In this document: one piece after another, positions 8,623 to 17,126 of the stretch
Layout: every line of letters starts with the position of its first letter
Numbering within the stretch: position 1 is the stretch's first letter
DNA from: Nitrospirota bacterium
GTDB lineage: Bacteria; Nitrospirota; Thermodesulfovibrionia; Thermodesulfovibrionales; UBA6898
Assembly (NCBI GenBank): GCA_016214855.1
Contig: JACRMT010000004.1
Span: 1 to 64,000 of the forward strand
Reading direction: 5' to 3'
DNA: 64,000 bases
The notes under the pieces: generated by a model
Database searches by the model: none
What the model was told of the DNA's origin: nothing
Seen by the model: the letters and a program-made list of their open reading frames with translations, nothing else
Program-made: the position numbers and the translations under genes

Positions 8623-9819
8623 TTGATCCTAAGACCATCACTGCCGGCATACGGCGGCTATAGTTTAGCGCGGGACGAGAAGGTCATTCTGATCAAGGGA
8701 GCTGTCCCCGGTGAGCTCGTTGAAGTGAATATTGACGAAAAGAAACGCGACTACATGCTCGCCACGGTCACCCAGGTATTAGAGCCGTCCGAGTTCAGGG
8801 TCGAACCGAAATGCCCTGTCTTCGGGATCTGCGGCGGATGTCATCTGCAGTTCATAGCCTATGAAAAGCAGGTGAGCATGAAGGAGGAGGTCCTTGTTGA
8901 TTCCCTGACAAGACTTGGCGGCATCGATGTTCAGCTTTCTCCTTCCCTGACGGATGCTCAGTGGCATTACCGCCACAGAGCCCAGTTCAAGATCTCAAAG
9001 GAGGGAACCATCGGTTTCTTCAGGGAGTCTTCGAGGGATGTGGTGCTCTTTGAGTCCTGCCCGCTTATGATCGACCGTATCAACGAGCTGCTTAAGCGCA
9101 TCAAGGAAAAAGACCTTGCCTCCGGTCTCAAAGAGATCCACCTGTCGATAGGGGATTCTGCAGCTGCGCTGCTTAAGGGTGATGCCGCAGATTCAGGGCG
9201 GAACGAGGCATTCAGGGAAATAGGGATATCGTCCGTTGCGGTGAACGATACTCTCATCGAAGGTTCAGGCACCGTCATGTTCGATCTGAACGGCATGAAA
9301 TATACGGTCTCTCCGTGGACTTTTTTTCAGGCGCATTGGGGTCTTAACCTGAAGGTCGCGGAGTTTGTTGCCGGACTGGCTGCTCCCCTGGAAGGGAAAA
9401 AGGTGCTCGACCTGTATGCCGGTGCAGGGAACTTTTCGCTGCCTGTTGCCCGGTACGCAGCAGAGGTTGTGCTTGTTGAGGAAAATCCCTTTGCTGTTGA
9501 GGACGGAACGAGGAACCTGAAACTCAACGGGTTGAAGAACTGCAAGTTTGTCAGATCGACTGCAGAAAAATACCGCATCCAGAAGACCTTTGATACGATA
9601 ATCCTTGATCCTCCCCGCCCCGGCCTGACATCGGAGGTTGTAAAAAAGGTCCTTGAGATGCCGTCTGATACTATCGTCTATATCTCATGCAATCCCTCGA
9701 CACTGGCCAGGGACCTGAAGAAGCTGAAAGTCGCCTATGATGTTCAGTCCGTGCAGATGATCGATTTTTTCCCGAACACGTTTCATATAGAGGCTGCTGC
9801 ACTGCTGAGACGCAAATGA
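8623..9819 (+). CDS. rlmD: RNA m5U methyltransferase, RlmD/RumA (TrmA) family
   Basis: 398 residues from TTG 8623. Methylates C5 of a uridine, probably in 23S rRNA. The N-terminus is a TRAM-like beta-barrel ('GAVPGELVEVNI'); it is followed by the Fe-S motif 'CPVFGICGGCHLQF', with a further Cys in 'FESCPLM'. The Rossmann domain has 'VLDLYAGAGNFSLP' (SAM binding), 'ILDPPRPGL', and the nucleophile Cys in 'YISCNPSTLARDL'. Exact target (U747, U1939 or tRNA U54) cannot be assigned from sequence alone. It sits at the end of the galT-glgA-kinase-receiver operon. Confidence 0.85.
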   Translation: MILRPSLPAYGGYSLARDEKVILIKGAVPGELVEVNIDEKKRDYMLATVTQVLEPSEFRVEPKCPVFGICGGCHLQFIAYEKQVSMKEEVLVDSLTRLGGIDVQLSPSLTDAQWHYRHRAQFKISKEGTIGFFRESSRDVVLFESCPLMIDRINELLKRIKEKDLASGLKEIHLSIGDSAAALLKGDAADSGRNEAFREIGISSVAVNDTLIEGSGTVMFDLNGMKYTVSPWTFFQAHWGLNLKVAEFVAGLAAPLEGKKVLDLYAGAGNFSLPVARYAAEVVLVEENPFAVEDGTRNLKLNGLKNCKFVRSTAEKYRIQKTFDTIILDPPRPGLTSEVVKKVLEMPSDTIVYISCNPSTLARDLKKLKVAYDVQSVQMIDFFPNTFHIEAAALLRRK

Positions 9820-9872
9820 GATAACCCAAGCAGGCGTCATGACGAACTGAAGGAATTCAGCGGAACGAAATA

Positions 9873-10355
9873 ATGACAGAACCATCCGGGATGAATGATA
9901 TCAGGGAGGTAGTGATCTCCCCTAATGAGCTTTCGGCGAGGGCACATAAGGAGCTCTATGCATTTCAGGACGCACGCTATATCATGAGCGGAGCTGATCT
10001 CCTTGCATCGATCCTTTCGACTGCTGAACAGGGTGCTGACCGCCTGCATATTTCGGTTGATTGGGAGAACCTGCTTAAAATAGCGCTCTGGTCTTCTGCA
10101 CGGCCCCTGCTTTTTGACGTCATACATCTGCTGAAGAAATCCGGTGCAGGAGAGACAGAACTTCAGCCCTTCATGAAGGCAGAGATCAGCGACCTGCTAC
10201 CCTGGCTCTATTACGGCAGAAAATTCGATATCCTGCGGCGCATCTGCCAAGCGGCCAAGACAAAGGCGGAAGCAAAGGCCAACAGAAAGGGTCTGCACAT
10301 TTACTGTCATCTTGTTTCGGATGAAAGCCGGAGCATCATTGCCAGCAGCCTTTGA
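9873..10355 (+). CDS. Hypothetical protein, 160 aa
   Basis: ATG at 9873, within a spaced gene pair before the diguanylate cyclase. No family recognised. It is soluble and mostly helical, with 'ELSARAHKELYAFQDARYIM' near the N-terminus, a central 'WENLLKIALWSSARPLLFDV', and a basic 'AAKTKAEAKANRKG' stretch near the end. No signal peptide, membrane segment or metal motif is visible. It is the only unrecognised mid-sized gene in this part of the window; co-transcription with the downstream response regulator (90 nt gap) is possible. Confidence 0.6.
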   Translation: MTEPSGMNDIREVVISPNELSARAHKELYAFQDARYIMSGADLLASILSTAEQGADRLHISVDWENLLKIALWSSARPLLFDVIHLLKKSGAGETELQPFMKAEISDLLPWLYYGRKFDILRRICQAAKTKAEAKANRKGLHIYCHLVSDESRSIIASSL

Positions 10356-10445
10356 AGGTGCTGATGAGCCCCGTGCGGGCTATAAAAAGGCTTGTATATC
10401 TTGTTTTCCAATTGGTATGCTTAACAGACGTAAGGGGAGGATAAA

Positions 10446-11402
10446 GTGGCAAAAGCGAAGGTTTTGCTCGTTGAAGATGATCCCATCCAGGCCTCAGCCA
10501 CAAAGGAAATCCTAAGGAAGGTCGGTTATGAGATCCTCTGGGCAGAGGACGGCATTAACGCCATCAAGCTGGTTAAATCGGAAAAACCGGATATCATCGT
10601 TCTTGATGTCATTCTGCCCGGCATGGACGGATATGAGGTTTGCCGCTGGCTGAAGCTTGATGAAAGCACCAAAGGTATACCGGTCATCATGCTTACGGTG
10701 AAGAAGGAGCTTTCTGACAAGATCTCGGGCCTGCAGATCGGGGCTGACGACTACCTGCCGAAGCCCTACAATGAACTTGAGCTCAATGCACGGATCTATG
10801 CCTCGCTCAGGACAAAGGCCCTGCAGGATGAACTGAGACTGAAGAACAGACAGCTTGAGGAATTGCTCGACAAGGTCAATTATATGGCAATCACGGATGC
10901 CCTTACCGGCCTGTATAACAGACGACGTTTCCATGACGCTCTTACCAGTGAGTATGAGCGTGCGAAACGGTATGGCACACCATTCTCGGTGGTCATGCTT
11001 GATATAGATTATTTCAAGAAGGTCAATGACACCTTCGGCCATGATGCAGGAGACCGGGTATTAAAAGAGGTTTCGGGCATAATCATAAAGAGCATCAGGG
11101 ATATCGATACTGCTGCCCGTTATGGCGGCGAGGAATTCATGATCATCCTTCCGAACACGGACAAAGTTCATGCCAGGGTCGTTGCCGAACGGATGAGGCA
11201 GGCGATAGAGAAGCATGATTTTGCCGAGATCGACCGAAGGATCTCCGTAAGTATCGGTATTTCAGGTATGCCTGATGCCAAGGTCGAAAATGAAGACCGG
11301 CTGATCCGCTGCGCTGACTTTGCCATGTACCGCGCAAAGCAGCTTGGCAGGAACCGAACGGTTACCGTAGAGGCGCGTGAGCTTGAGGATGTGAAGGAAT
11401 AG
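10446..11402 (+). CDS. PleD-like response regulator diguanylate cyclase (REC-GGDEF)
   Basis: 318 residues, GTG start at 10446 with AGGGGAGG upstream. Residues 1-120 are a receiver: 'LLVEDDPIQ', phospho-acceptor Asp in 'IIVLDVILPGMDG', Lys in 'DDYLPKPYNEL'. Residues ~150-310 are a GGDEF cyclase with signature 'ARYGGEEFMIILP' (GGEEF) and 'DALTGLYNRR'. It makes c-di-GMP from two GTP when phosphorylated. A c-di-GMP effector (receiver-PilZ, 15.6-16.3 kb) is encoded nearby on the other strand. No inhibitory RxxD motif is evident just before the GGEEF loop. Confidence 0.92.
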   Translation: MAKAKVLLVEDDPIQASATKEILRKVGYEILWAEDGINAIKLVKSEKPDIIVLDVILPGMDGYEVCRWLKLDESTKGIPVIMLTVKKELSDKISGLQIGADDYLPKPYNELELNARIYASLRTKALQDELRLKNRQLEELLDKVNYMAITDALTGLYNRRRFHDALTSEYERAKRYGTPFSVVMLDIDYFKKVNDTFGHDAGDRVLKEVSGIIIKSIRDIDTAARYGGEEFMIILPNTDKVHARVVAERMRQAIEKHDFAEIDRRISVSIGISGMPDAKVENEDRLIRCADFAMYRAKQLGRNRTVTVEARELEDVKE

Positions 11403-11512
11403 ATCTCCCGTAATTTCTCTGTTTCGCCTTTTGTTGATTTAGTCCCGCCATTGTTTAATAATAACGTTCAGACATGAGGTAATACCACTCTAATATTTTT
11501 GAGTTAATTCAT

Positions 11513-11586
11513 AAAATCCCTCCTAACCTCCCTTTGCCAAAGGGAGGAATGATCCTCTTTAGCAAAGAGGGGTAAGGGGAGATTTT
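11513..11586. repeat. Palindromic repeat, copy 1 (double hairpin)
   Basis: Outer arms AAAATCCC...AACC and GGTAAGGGGAGATTTT enclose two small hairpins: CCTCCCTTTGCCAAAGGGAGG (11527-11547) and CCTCTTTAGCAAAGAGG (11554-11570). The same CCCTC-TTTGCAA-GAGGG unit recurs at 36565-36650 and 37918-37955. It lies in the 240-nt gap before moeA, which otherwise holds only AT-rich sequence and the moeA ribosome binding site (AAGGAGA). Confidence 0.8.
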
Positions 11587-11642
11587 GTGAATAATATCTG
11601 TTTGGTCATTTTTTGTTGTATCTTGTCATGTAAGGAGATGCT

Positions 11643-13574
11643 GTGAAAAAGGGAATTTATATTGAGAACACCCCGCTTGAAAAGGCTCTGCAGCTCTGGC
11701 AGGAAGGTCTGTCTGAACAGATATCCGTTCCGCTGCCTGCTGAATCGGTCCTTGTGCAGGAGGCTCTCGGTAGGGTGACTGCCGAGGCAGTCTTTGCCCG
11801 TGTATCCTCTCCTTTTTATCATTCCGCTGCCATGGATGGATTTGCCGTCAGGTTCAGCGATACGTTCGGAGCATCGGAAACTGGGCCGAAAAGCCTCCTG
11901 CTTCCGTTAGATGCCGTTTATGTCGATACCGGAGATCCGATCCCTGATGGCTTTAACGCTGTCATTATGATCGAAGACGTGAACCGCATGGTGAAGGACG
12001 GCCAGGATGCGATCGAGATCATCGAGCCGGTGACTCCCTGGCAGCATGTCAGGGTTATAGGTGAGGATATTGTCGTTACAGAACTGATCCTTACCGAGGG
12101 CCACAGGATACGGCCTGTAGATATCGGCGCCATGCTGTCTGGAGGGCACACAGAGATACTGGTGAGGAGGCGTCCGAGAGTTGCCGTTATTCCGACCGGC
12201 ACAGAGCTGGTGGAACCGGGTCAGCCTCTTGTGAAGGGCAGCATCATTGAATTTAATTCGCGCATACTTTCATCTCTGGTCGAACAATGGGGCGGGAGGC
12301 CGGTCAGGTTCGGTCCTGTTCCTGACGATAAAGAGCAGATAACGGAAACACTCAGGAAAGCCTGTGAGCTGTATGATGTCATTGTGATCAATGCCGGTTC
12401 GTCTGCAGGCTCTGAAGACTATACGGCAAAGGCGATAGCATCTCTGGGCAGGGTCCTCCTCCACGGCGTTAACATAAAACCGGGCAAGCCTGTTATTCTT
12501 GGCCTGGTTATGGGCAAACCCGTGCTCGGCATACCCGGATATCCTGTTTCAGCGTATATAACATTCAATCTGTTCGGCAAAGAGCTCATCCATGCCTTGC
12601 AGGGGATAGAAGCGCCCCCAGCCGAGGTGATGAAGGCAAAGCTCTCGCGGCAGGTCGCCTCTTCTCTCGGCCAGGAAGAATTTTTGAGAGTAAAACTTGG
12701 CAAGGTCGGTCAGAATATCATTGCCACACCGGTAAGCAGGGGCGCCGGCGTTCTTATGTCTTTGGTCAGGGCGGACGGCTTTGTGAGAGTCCCTTCCATG
12801 TCCGAAGGGTATGGCGCAGGGACTGAAGTCGATGTTGAGATGCTGCGGGAAAAAAGCGAGATAGAGAATACCATCGTCTGTATCGGGAGCCACGACAATG
12901 CCCTTGACCTGCTTGCGAACCGGCTCAGAAAACTATATCCGAAATATTCGCTTTCTTCTGCTCATGTCGGCTCCATGGGCGGCATTATAGCCCTGAAAAA
13001 GGGCGAGGCGCATATTGCCGGTACGCACCTGCTGGACGAGACAACCGGAGAATATAATGTTGCTTTTCTCCAGAGGTTTCTTGACGACAGAAACATGCTC
13101 CTTATCAATCTGGTCTATCGGGAGCAGGGATTCATGGTCACGAAAGGGAATCCAAAGCATATCAGGGATTTTGAGGACCTGCTGCGGGCTGACGTATGCT
13201 TTATTAACAGGCAGGGAGGTTCCGGTACACGACTGCTGACGGACAAACATCTGAAAGAAAGAGGAATATTTCCCGGGCAGATAAAGGGTTATGACCGGGA
13301 GGAATATACGCATATGGGAGTGGCGTCTGCAGTCCTGACCGGGATAGCTGACATTGGCATGGGCATTCTTGCTGCAGCGAATGCATTAGGGCTGGACTTC
13401 ATACCCATTGCAAAGGAGCGCTATGATCTCGCCATTCCGAAGGACTTTGCTCTGATACCTCAGATAGGCGCAATGCTCGATATTATCAGAAATGACAGCG
13501 AGTTCAGGTTATCGGTCGAAAAGCTTGGGGGATATGATGTTTCAGATATGGGTGCAATAATGTATGAATCATAG
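11643..13574 (+). CDS. moeA: MoeA molybdopterin molybdotransferase fused to a PBP-like substrate-binding domain
   Basis: 643 residues, GTG start after AAGGAG. The N-terminal ~415 residues are MoeA: 'AAMDGFAVRF', 'DTGDPIPDGFNAVIMIED', 'PTGTELVEPGQPL', and 'KPGKPVILGLVMGKPVLGIP'. MoeA inserts molybdate into adenylylated molybdopterin. Residues ~425-640 are a periplasmic-binding-protein-like (PBP-like/LysR-type) domain: 'IVCIGSHDNALDLLANRL', 'INRQGGSGTRLL', 'HMGVASAVLTGIADIGMG'. There is no signal peptide, so the domain is cytoplasmic and probably binds oxyanion or a cofactor. This fusion is known in anaerobes. It overlaps the next gene by 11 nt. Confidence 0.9.
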   Translation: MKKGIYIENTPLEKALQLWQEGLSEQISVPLPAESVLVQEALGRVTAEAVFARVSSPFYHSAAMDGFAVRFSDTFGASETGPKSLLLPLDAVYVDTGDPIPDGFNAVIMIEDVNRMVKDGQDAIEIIEPVTPWQHVRVIGEDIVVTELILTEGHRIRPVDIGAMLSGGHTEILVRRRPRVAVIPTGTELVEPGQPLVKGSIIEFNSRILSSLVEQWGGRPVRFGPVPDDKEQITETLRKACELYDVIVINAGSSAGSEDYTAKAIASLGRVLLHGVNIKPGKPVILGLVMGKPVLGIPGYPVSAYITFNLFGKELIHALQGIEAPPAEVMKAKLSRQVASSLGQEEFLRVKLGKVGQNIIATPVSRGAGVLMSLVRADGFVRVPSMSEGYGAGTEVDVEMLREKSEIENTIVCIGSHDNALDLLANRLRKLYPKYSLSSAHVGSMGGIIALKKGEAHIAGTHLLDETTGEYNVAFLQRFLDDRNMLLINLVYREQGFMVTKGNPKHIRDFEDLLRADVCFINRQGGSGTRLLTDKHLKERGIFPGQIKGYDREEYTHMGVASAVLTGIADIGMGILAAANALGLDFIPIAKERYDLAIPKDFALIPQIGAMLDIIRNDSEFRLSVEKLGGYDVSDMGAIMYES

Positions 13575-15060
13575 GTCTCTCGCATTTAGTCTTGATGTTA
13601 AGCTTTCTCATCCTTCTTCTGAAGACAGGCTTGCTGATGCAGAGCGATTGAAAGATGCGCTGAAGTTGTTCGGGCTCTCTTCTGTTGCCATTCCCCTTAA
13701 TGTTCTCAGAAGACTTTCTGAGGAATTGAGAAAGAACGACTTTTCTCTGACCGTGGTGATAGGTCATGATGAGCGGGGTTTCAGAGTAATTGAGATCAGC
13801 CGCAGCACGGTATACGGCATTGCTCTGGATATCGGAACCACAATGCTCGAATGCGCCCTTTTTGAGCTTGATACCAGGAAAAGAGTTGCCGTATCTGAAG
13901 GAGAGAACCCTCAGATACAGTTTGGAACGGACGTTCTTTCCCGCGCGCAGATGGCAATGACAGGCAAGGCTGCTGAGCTTACAACGCTTTTGAGAGACGG
14001 TGTGAACAGCCTTGTGCAGGATATCTGCAGCAAGAATGGTGTTCAGAAAAATGATGTTTATGCCATGACCGTTGCCGGCAATACTATTATGTCCCATTTT
14101 TTCCTCGGTCTCGATGTCAGGAACATCCCGGTTGCTCCCAACACGCCTGCAATGAGCAGTGCTGTCTTCTGCACAGCTGATGAGATAGGCATATCGATCC
14201 ATCCGGATGCAACGATCTACGTTCTTCCGAATGCCGGCAGCTATGTGGGCGGGGATATCATCAGCGGCATGATCTGCACGGAGCTTCTGGAGCAGGAAGA
14301 TCCTGTCCTTTTCATGGATGTCGGCACAAATGTCGAGATTACGCTTGGATGCAGACACTGGATCATGGTAGGAGCCGGGGCTGCCGGCCCTGCTCTTGAA
14401 GGGGGCGTCGCTGATATCGGGAAAAAGGCTGAGAAGGGTACGATCAGCCGGGTAGAGATCGACCGCGATAACAAGGAGCCGAGGCTCTCTGTTATCGGCA
14501 AGGGAACTCCTGCGGGCATCTGCGGATCGGGACTTATAGACCTTGTCTCTGAGCTCTATGCGAACGGCATTATTGATCAAGCCGGCAGGTTCAACAGGCA
14601 GGAAAAGGGTGTTATGATGAAAGATGGGGTCCCTTCCTATCTGCTGTATCGCTCACCTGACAGAGAGCTGCTGTTTACCGAGCACGAACTGCAGAACTTT
14701 CTCCGCTCCAAGGCTGCCCTGTTTGCCTTCCTTTATGTGTTCCTGAGGCTGGTCGGCATGCGGATCGCAGATATCGGGAAGATCTACATATCCGGGGCTC
14801 TCGGATGCGGCATCAATATCGAAAGCGCAGTGAATATCGGCATGCTCCCTGATATTCAGAGGGACAAGATCGTGCTGTTGGGTAATTCATCCCTGAAAGG
14901 CGCTTCCATGATCCTTATCGACAGTTCTCTGGTAAAAGAGGTTGAAGAGCTGCAGTCCCTGATAACCTATAGAGAGATGAGCGAAGATACAGACCTGCTG
15001 AACGTGCTCCAGGGCGCGCTCTTCATACCGCATACGAATCCGGAGATGCTCAGGGGATAG
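13564..15060 (+). CDS. RACo-like ASKHA ATPase (DUF4445 family) lacking the [2Fe-2S] domain
   Basis: 498 residues. ASKHA phosphate motifs are clear: 'GIALDIGTTMLECALFEL' (PHOSPHATE-1), 'MTVAGNTIMSHFFLG', 'LFMDVGTNVEITLG' (PHOSPHATE-2) and 'GAGAAGPALEGGV'. Characterised RACo proteins use ATP to re-reduce corrinoid proteins and begin with a plant-type ferredoxin domain. Here the N-terminal ~80 residues have no Cys motif, so electrons must come from another protein or the role differs. It overlaps the moeA fusion by 11 nt and so is co-translated with it, hinting at a metal-cofactor role. No corrinoid protein or methyltransferase is seen nearby. Confidence 0.8.
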   Translation: MNHRSLAFSLDVKLSHPSSEDRLADAERLKDALKLFGLSSVAIPLNVLRRLSEELRKNDFSLTVVIGHDERGFRVIEISRSTVYGIALDIGTTMLECALFELDTRKRVAVSEGENPQIQFGTDVLSRAQMAMTGKAAELTTLLRDGVNSLVQDICSKNGVQKNDVYAMTVAGNTIMSHFFLGLDVRNIPVAPNTPAMSSAVFCTADEIGISIHPDATIYVLPNAGSYVGGDIISGMICTELLEQEDPVLFMDVGTNVEITLGCRHWIMVGAGAAGPALEGGVADIGKKAEKGTISRVEIDRDNKEPRLSVIGKGTPAGICGSGLIDLVSELYANGIIDQAGRFNRQEKGVMMKDGVPSYLLYRSPDRELLFTEHELQNFLRSKAALFAFLYVFLRLVGMRIADIGKIYISGALGCGINIESAVNIGMLPDIQRDKIVLLGNSSLKGASMILIDSSLVKEVEELQSLITYREMSEDTDLLNVLQGALFIPHTNPEMLRG

Positions 15061-15064
15061 CAGC

Positions 15065-15580
15065 CTATTGTTGAGCTTCGATCTGATGTGAATAGTGACG
15101 GAATTCCTGTTCGAAGTGATTGCTGAAGACCCCTTTGCCTATCTGCTCTCTGATGCTCTGCAGTTTCCAGAACCTGACCTCGTCTATTTCCCCGGCATTG
15201 AAATGGACCTCTTCTTCACAGACGCAGGTGAATGTGCTTACCAGTTCAGACTCGCGATGATTCCTGTAGAGATAGCTGTACAGGAACGGCAGGCCGGAAG
15301 GGGTGATGCCGAGTTCTTCCCTCATTTCTCTAAGAGCGGCATCACGAACATCTTCTCCCGGATTGACATGTCCTCCGACAGAGGTATCCCATCTGCCCGG
15401 CGCTATATCTTTGTTCATCGAGCGTTTTTGTAGCAGCAGACTGCCCTGGTTATTAAAGACCAATACATGAACGACGCGGTGGATAAGGGACGGATTGCCA
15501 TGCAGTTCAGCGCGGGCAGCAAGACCGGTTACGCGGCCTTCGGCATCGACGGTCTCGAAGATTTCCCCGCCTGAAGGCAT
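15065..15580 (-). CDS. Nudix hydrolase
   Basis: 171 residues. The ATG at 15580 is chosen because it lies 1 nt after the stop of the upstream receiver-PilZ gene and the protein begins 'MPSGGEIFETVDAEGRVTGL'; longer starts would run through that gene. A full Nudix box is present: 'GGHVNPGEDVRDAALREM' followed by REELGI. The layout, with 'HRVVHVLVFNNQGSLLLQKR', matches the YfcD/IPP-isomerase-like nudix group, which hydrolyses nucleoside-diphosphate-linked compounds. Substrate unknown. It is convergent with the ASKHA gene with only 4 nt between stops and no terminator visible. Confidence 0.87.
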   Translation of the reverse strand: MPSGGEIFETVDAEGRVTGLAARAELHGNPSLIHRVVHVLVFNNQGSLLLQKRSMNKDIAPGRWDTSVGGHVNPGEDVRDAALREMREELGITPSGLPFLYSYLYRNHRESELVSTFTCVCEEEVHFNAGEIDEVRFWKLQSIREQIGKGVFSNHFEQEFRHYSHQIEAQQ

Positions 15581-15581
15581 A

Positions 15582-16265
15582 TCAGATCTTTTGTCCTGTT
15601 CGATTGGCAATAAAGGTATCGATGCCGTTCTTGCATGCAGGGTCCAGATAGCGGAAGCGAACACCATACCGTGCGATAGCTCCGCTATTGTCTGTACGCA
15701 TGATCTCTCCGTCAACATTGATCTTTCCAAAGCCGGGCAGAAAAAAAGAACAGGACAGAAGATCGCCTTTGGCAAGCTGCTTGTCTGTTTCGATCATGAT
15801 GCCTGTGGCACTGATGTCACGTGATGAGCAGAAGAAGGCCTTATTGTCAAAACTGCCCTTGATCGATATCCTCAGGAGCACACGGTAGCTCTGTCTCTGC
15901 GGTATGGAGAGGAGTTTTGTCACTTGTTCTGTAAGCTGACCGGAATGGAACGGTTTTGTTATATGAGCATTGGCACCGCAGCGCGTTGCCCGTTCGATAC
16001 AGTCCGCATCATTGCTGCAGGTCATAATGACCGACACCTGCCTGAGATCCGCCTCTTTTCGTATAGAGGAACAGAGTTTGTCTCCGCTCATGTCCGGGAG
16101 GTCAAGAGATATCACCATGAGATCAACCCGATGCTCTCTATGGACTGACAGGGCCTCGTGACCTGTTGAAGCTGTAAATATCTCGAAGCTTACCCTGTTG
16201 AGGATCGTCTTTTCACGTTCGAGCATGTCTTCCAGATTGTCCACAATAAGTATCTTTTTTCGCAT
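15582..16265 (-). CDS. Receiver-PilZ protein with Ser at the phospho-acceptor site
   Basis: 227 residues. N-terminal CheY-like fold (1-120): 'KKILIVDNLED', 'LMVISLDLPDMSG', Lys in 'AHITKPFHSG'. Aligning on LPxMSG puts Ser53 where the phosphorylated Asp should be; Asp55 is two residues off. The C-terminal PilZ domain keeps both c-di-GMP motifs: RxxxR in 'QRQSYRVLL' and DxSxxG in 'SRDISATGIMIE'. It is thus a likely c-di-GMP effector with a phosphorylation-independent receiver. A diguanylate cyclase is encoded 4 kb away. It is upstream of, and 1 nt from, the nudix gene. Confidence 0.88.
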   Translation of the reverse strand: MRKKILIVDNLEDMLEREKTILNRVSFEIFTASTGHEALSVHREHRVDLMVISLDLPDMSGDKLCSSIRKEADLRQVSVIMTCSNDADCIERATRCGANAHITKPFHSGQLTEQVTKLLSIPQRQSYRVLLRISIKGSFDNKAFFCSSRDISATGIMIETDKQLAKGDLLSCSFFLPGFGKINVDGEIMRTDNSGAIARYGVRFRYLDPACKNGIDTFIANRTGQKI

Positions 16266-16365
16266 GCGGTAATTTTACCATGCACACATTTTAATTTCTC
16301 ACGCTTTTTTGAAACATGTAAGACTAATAAACAATTTATGGTAACCCCCGAATAAGGCTTAAATA

Positions 16366-16394
16366 TTGACTCGCTGTGCTTTCCGTGGTAACAT
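16366..16394 (+). promoter_or_regulatory. Promoter of the lytic transglycosylase gene, leaderless spacing
   Basis: TTGACT (16366-16371), 17-nt spacer, TAACAT (16389-16394). Only 6 nt separate the -10 box from the ATG at 16401, and no Shine-Dalgarno sequence is present, so the transcript should start at or next to the start codon. Confidence 0.6.
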
Positions 16395-16400
16395 AATTTC

Positions 16401-17126
16401 ATGCTTAAAGCCGCGATGGTAATCTGTTCTCTTTTTCTGGCAGTTGCTGATGTTTCTGCTGACATCTATAAATATGTGGATGAGAACGGTGTCGTCTGTT
16501 TTACTGATGCTCCCTATGGAAAAAAGACTCAGCATGTCAGCAGCGACAGGATAAGTGACGGTATAAGTGACAGGAAAGCAGAAAAGACAGCACAGCCGGC
16601 TGCTGTTGTTTTTCCTAAGGATTATTCCCGATATATTCAGAAGGCTGCGTCAAGATATGCGCTTGAGCCTGAACTGATCAAGGCTGTTATAAAGACAGAG
16701 TCCAACGGCAATCACAGGGCCGTCTCCCGAAAGGGTGCGAAGGGTCTTATGCAGCTCATGCCGTCTACAGCGAGGGACATGAACGTCTCCAACCCTTTTG
16801 ACCCCGAGGAGAACATTGAGGGGGGGGCCAGATACCTGAAATATCTTCTGGAGCGGTTCAACGGGAATATGACCCTTGCGCTTGCTGCGTATAATTCGGG
16901 CCCCGGAACAGTTGAGAAATATGGCAATGTCCCTCCTATTGACGAGACGCGCCAGTATGTGAAAAGGGTGTTTAACCTGTACAATGGCAGGAAGAGCTAT
17001 ACGTTTGCAGATGCGAGCGCCGCTCCCCGCGAGAAAATTGCCCCTATCTATAAAGTTGTCCTTGAGGATGGAACAATCCTTTTTACGAACGCCACGCTCG
17101 AAAAGAACAATAAGACCAGGCTGTAA
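16401..17126 (+). CDS. Lytic transglycosylase with DUF4124 domain
   Basis: 241 residues. A Sec signal peptide (1-~20, 'AAMVICSLFLAVADVSA') precedes a DUF4124 module ('DIYKYVDENGVVCFTDAP'). Residues ~75-195 are a family 1 SLT (lysozyme-like) domain: catalytic Glu in 'AVIKTESNGNH', 'GAKGLMQLMPSTARDM', 'NIEGGARYLKYLLERF', 'LALAAYNSGPGTVEKY'. It cleaves peptidoglycan in the periplasm, making anhydromuropeptides. The C-terminal tail repeats a DUF4124-like strand ('YKVVLEDGTILFTN'). nadA begins at the very next base, so the two share a transcript. Confidence 0.9.
   Translation: MLKAAMVICSLFLAVADVSADIYKYVDENGVVCFTDAPYGKKTQHVSSDRISDGISDRKAEKTAQPAAVVFPKDYSRYIQKAASRYALEPELIKAVIKTESNGNHRAVSRKGAKGLMQLMPSTARDMNVSNPFDPEENIEGGARYLKYLLERFNGNMTLALAAYNSGPGTVEKYGNVPPIDETRQYVKRVFNLYNGRKSYTFADASAAPREKIAPIYKVVLEDGTILFTNATLEKNNKTRL

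Noticed and set aside
10356-10445. c-di-GMP riboswitch before the diguanylate cyclase
   Set aside because: A small AGCCC/GGGCT hairpin is present, but the conserved GEMM core sequences are not seen.
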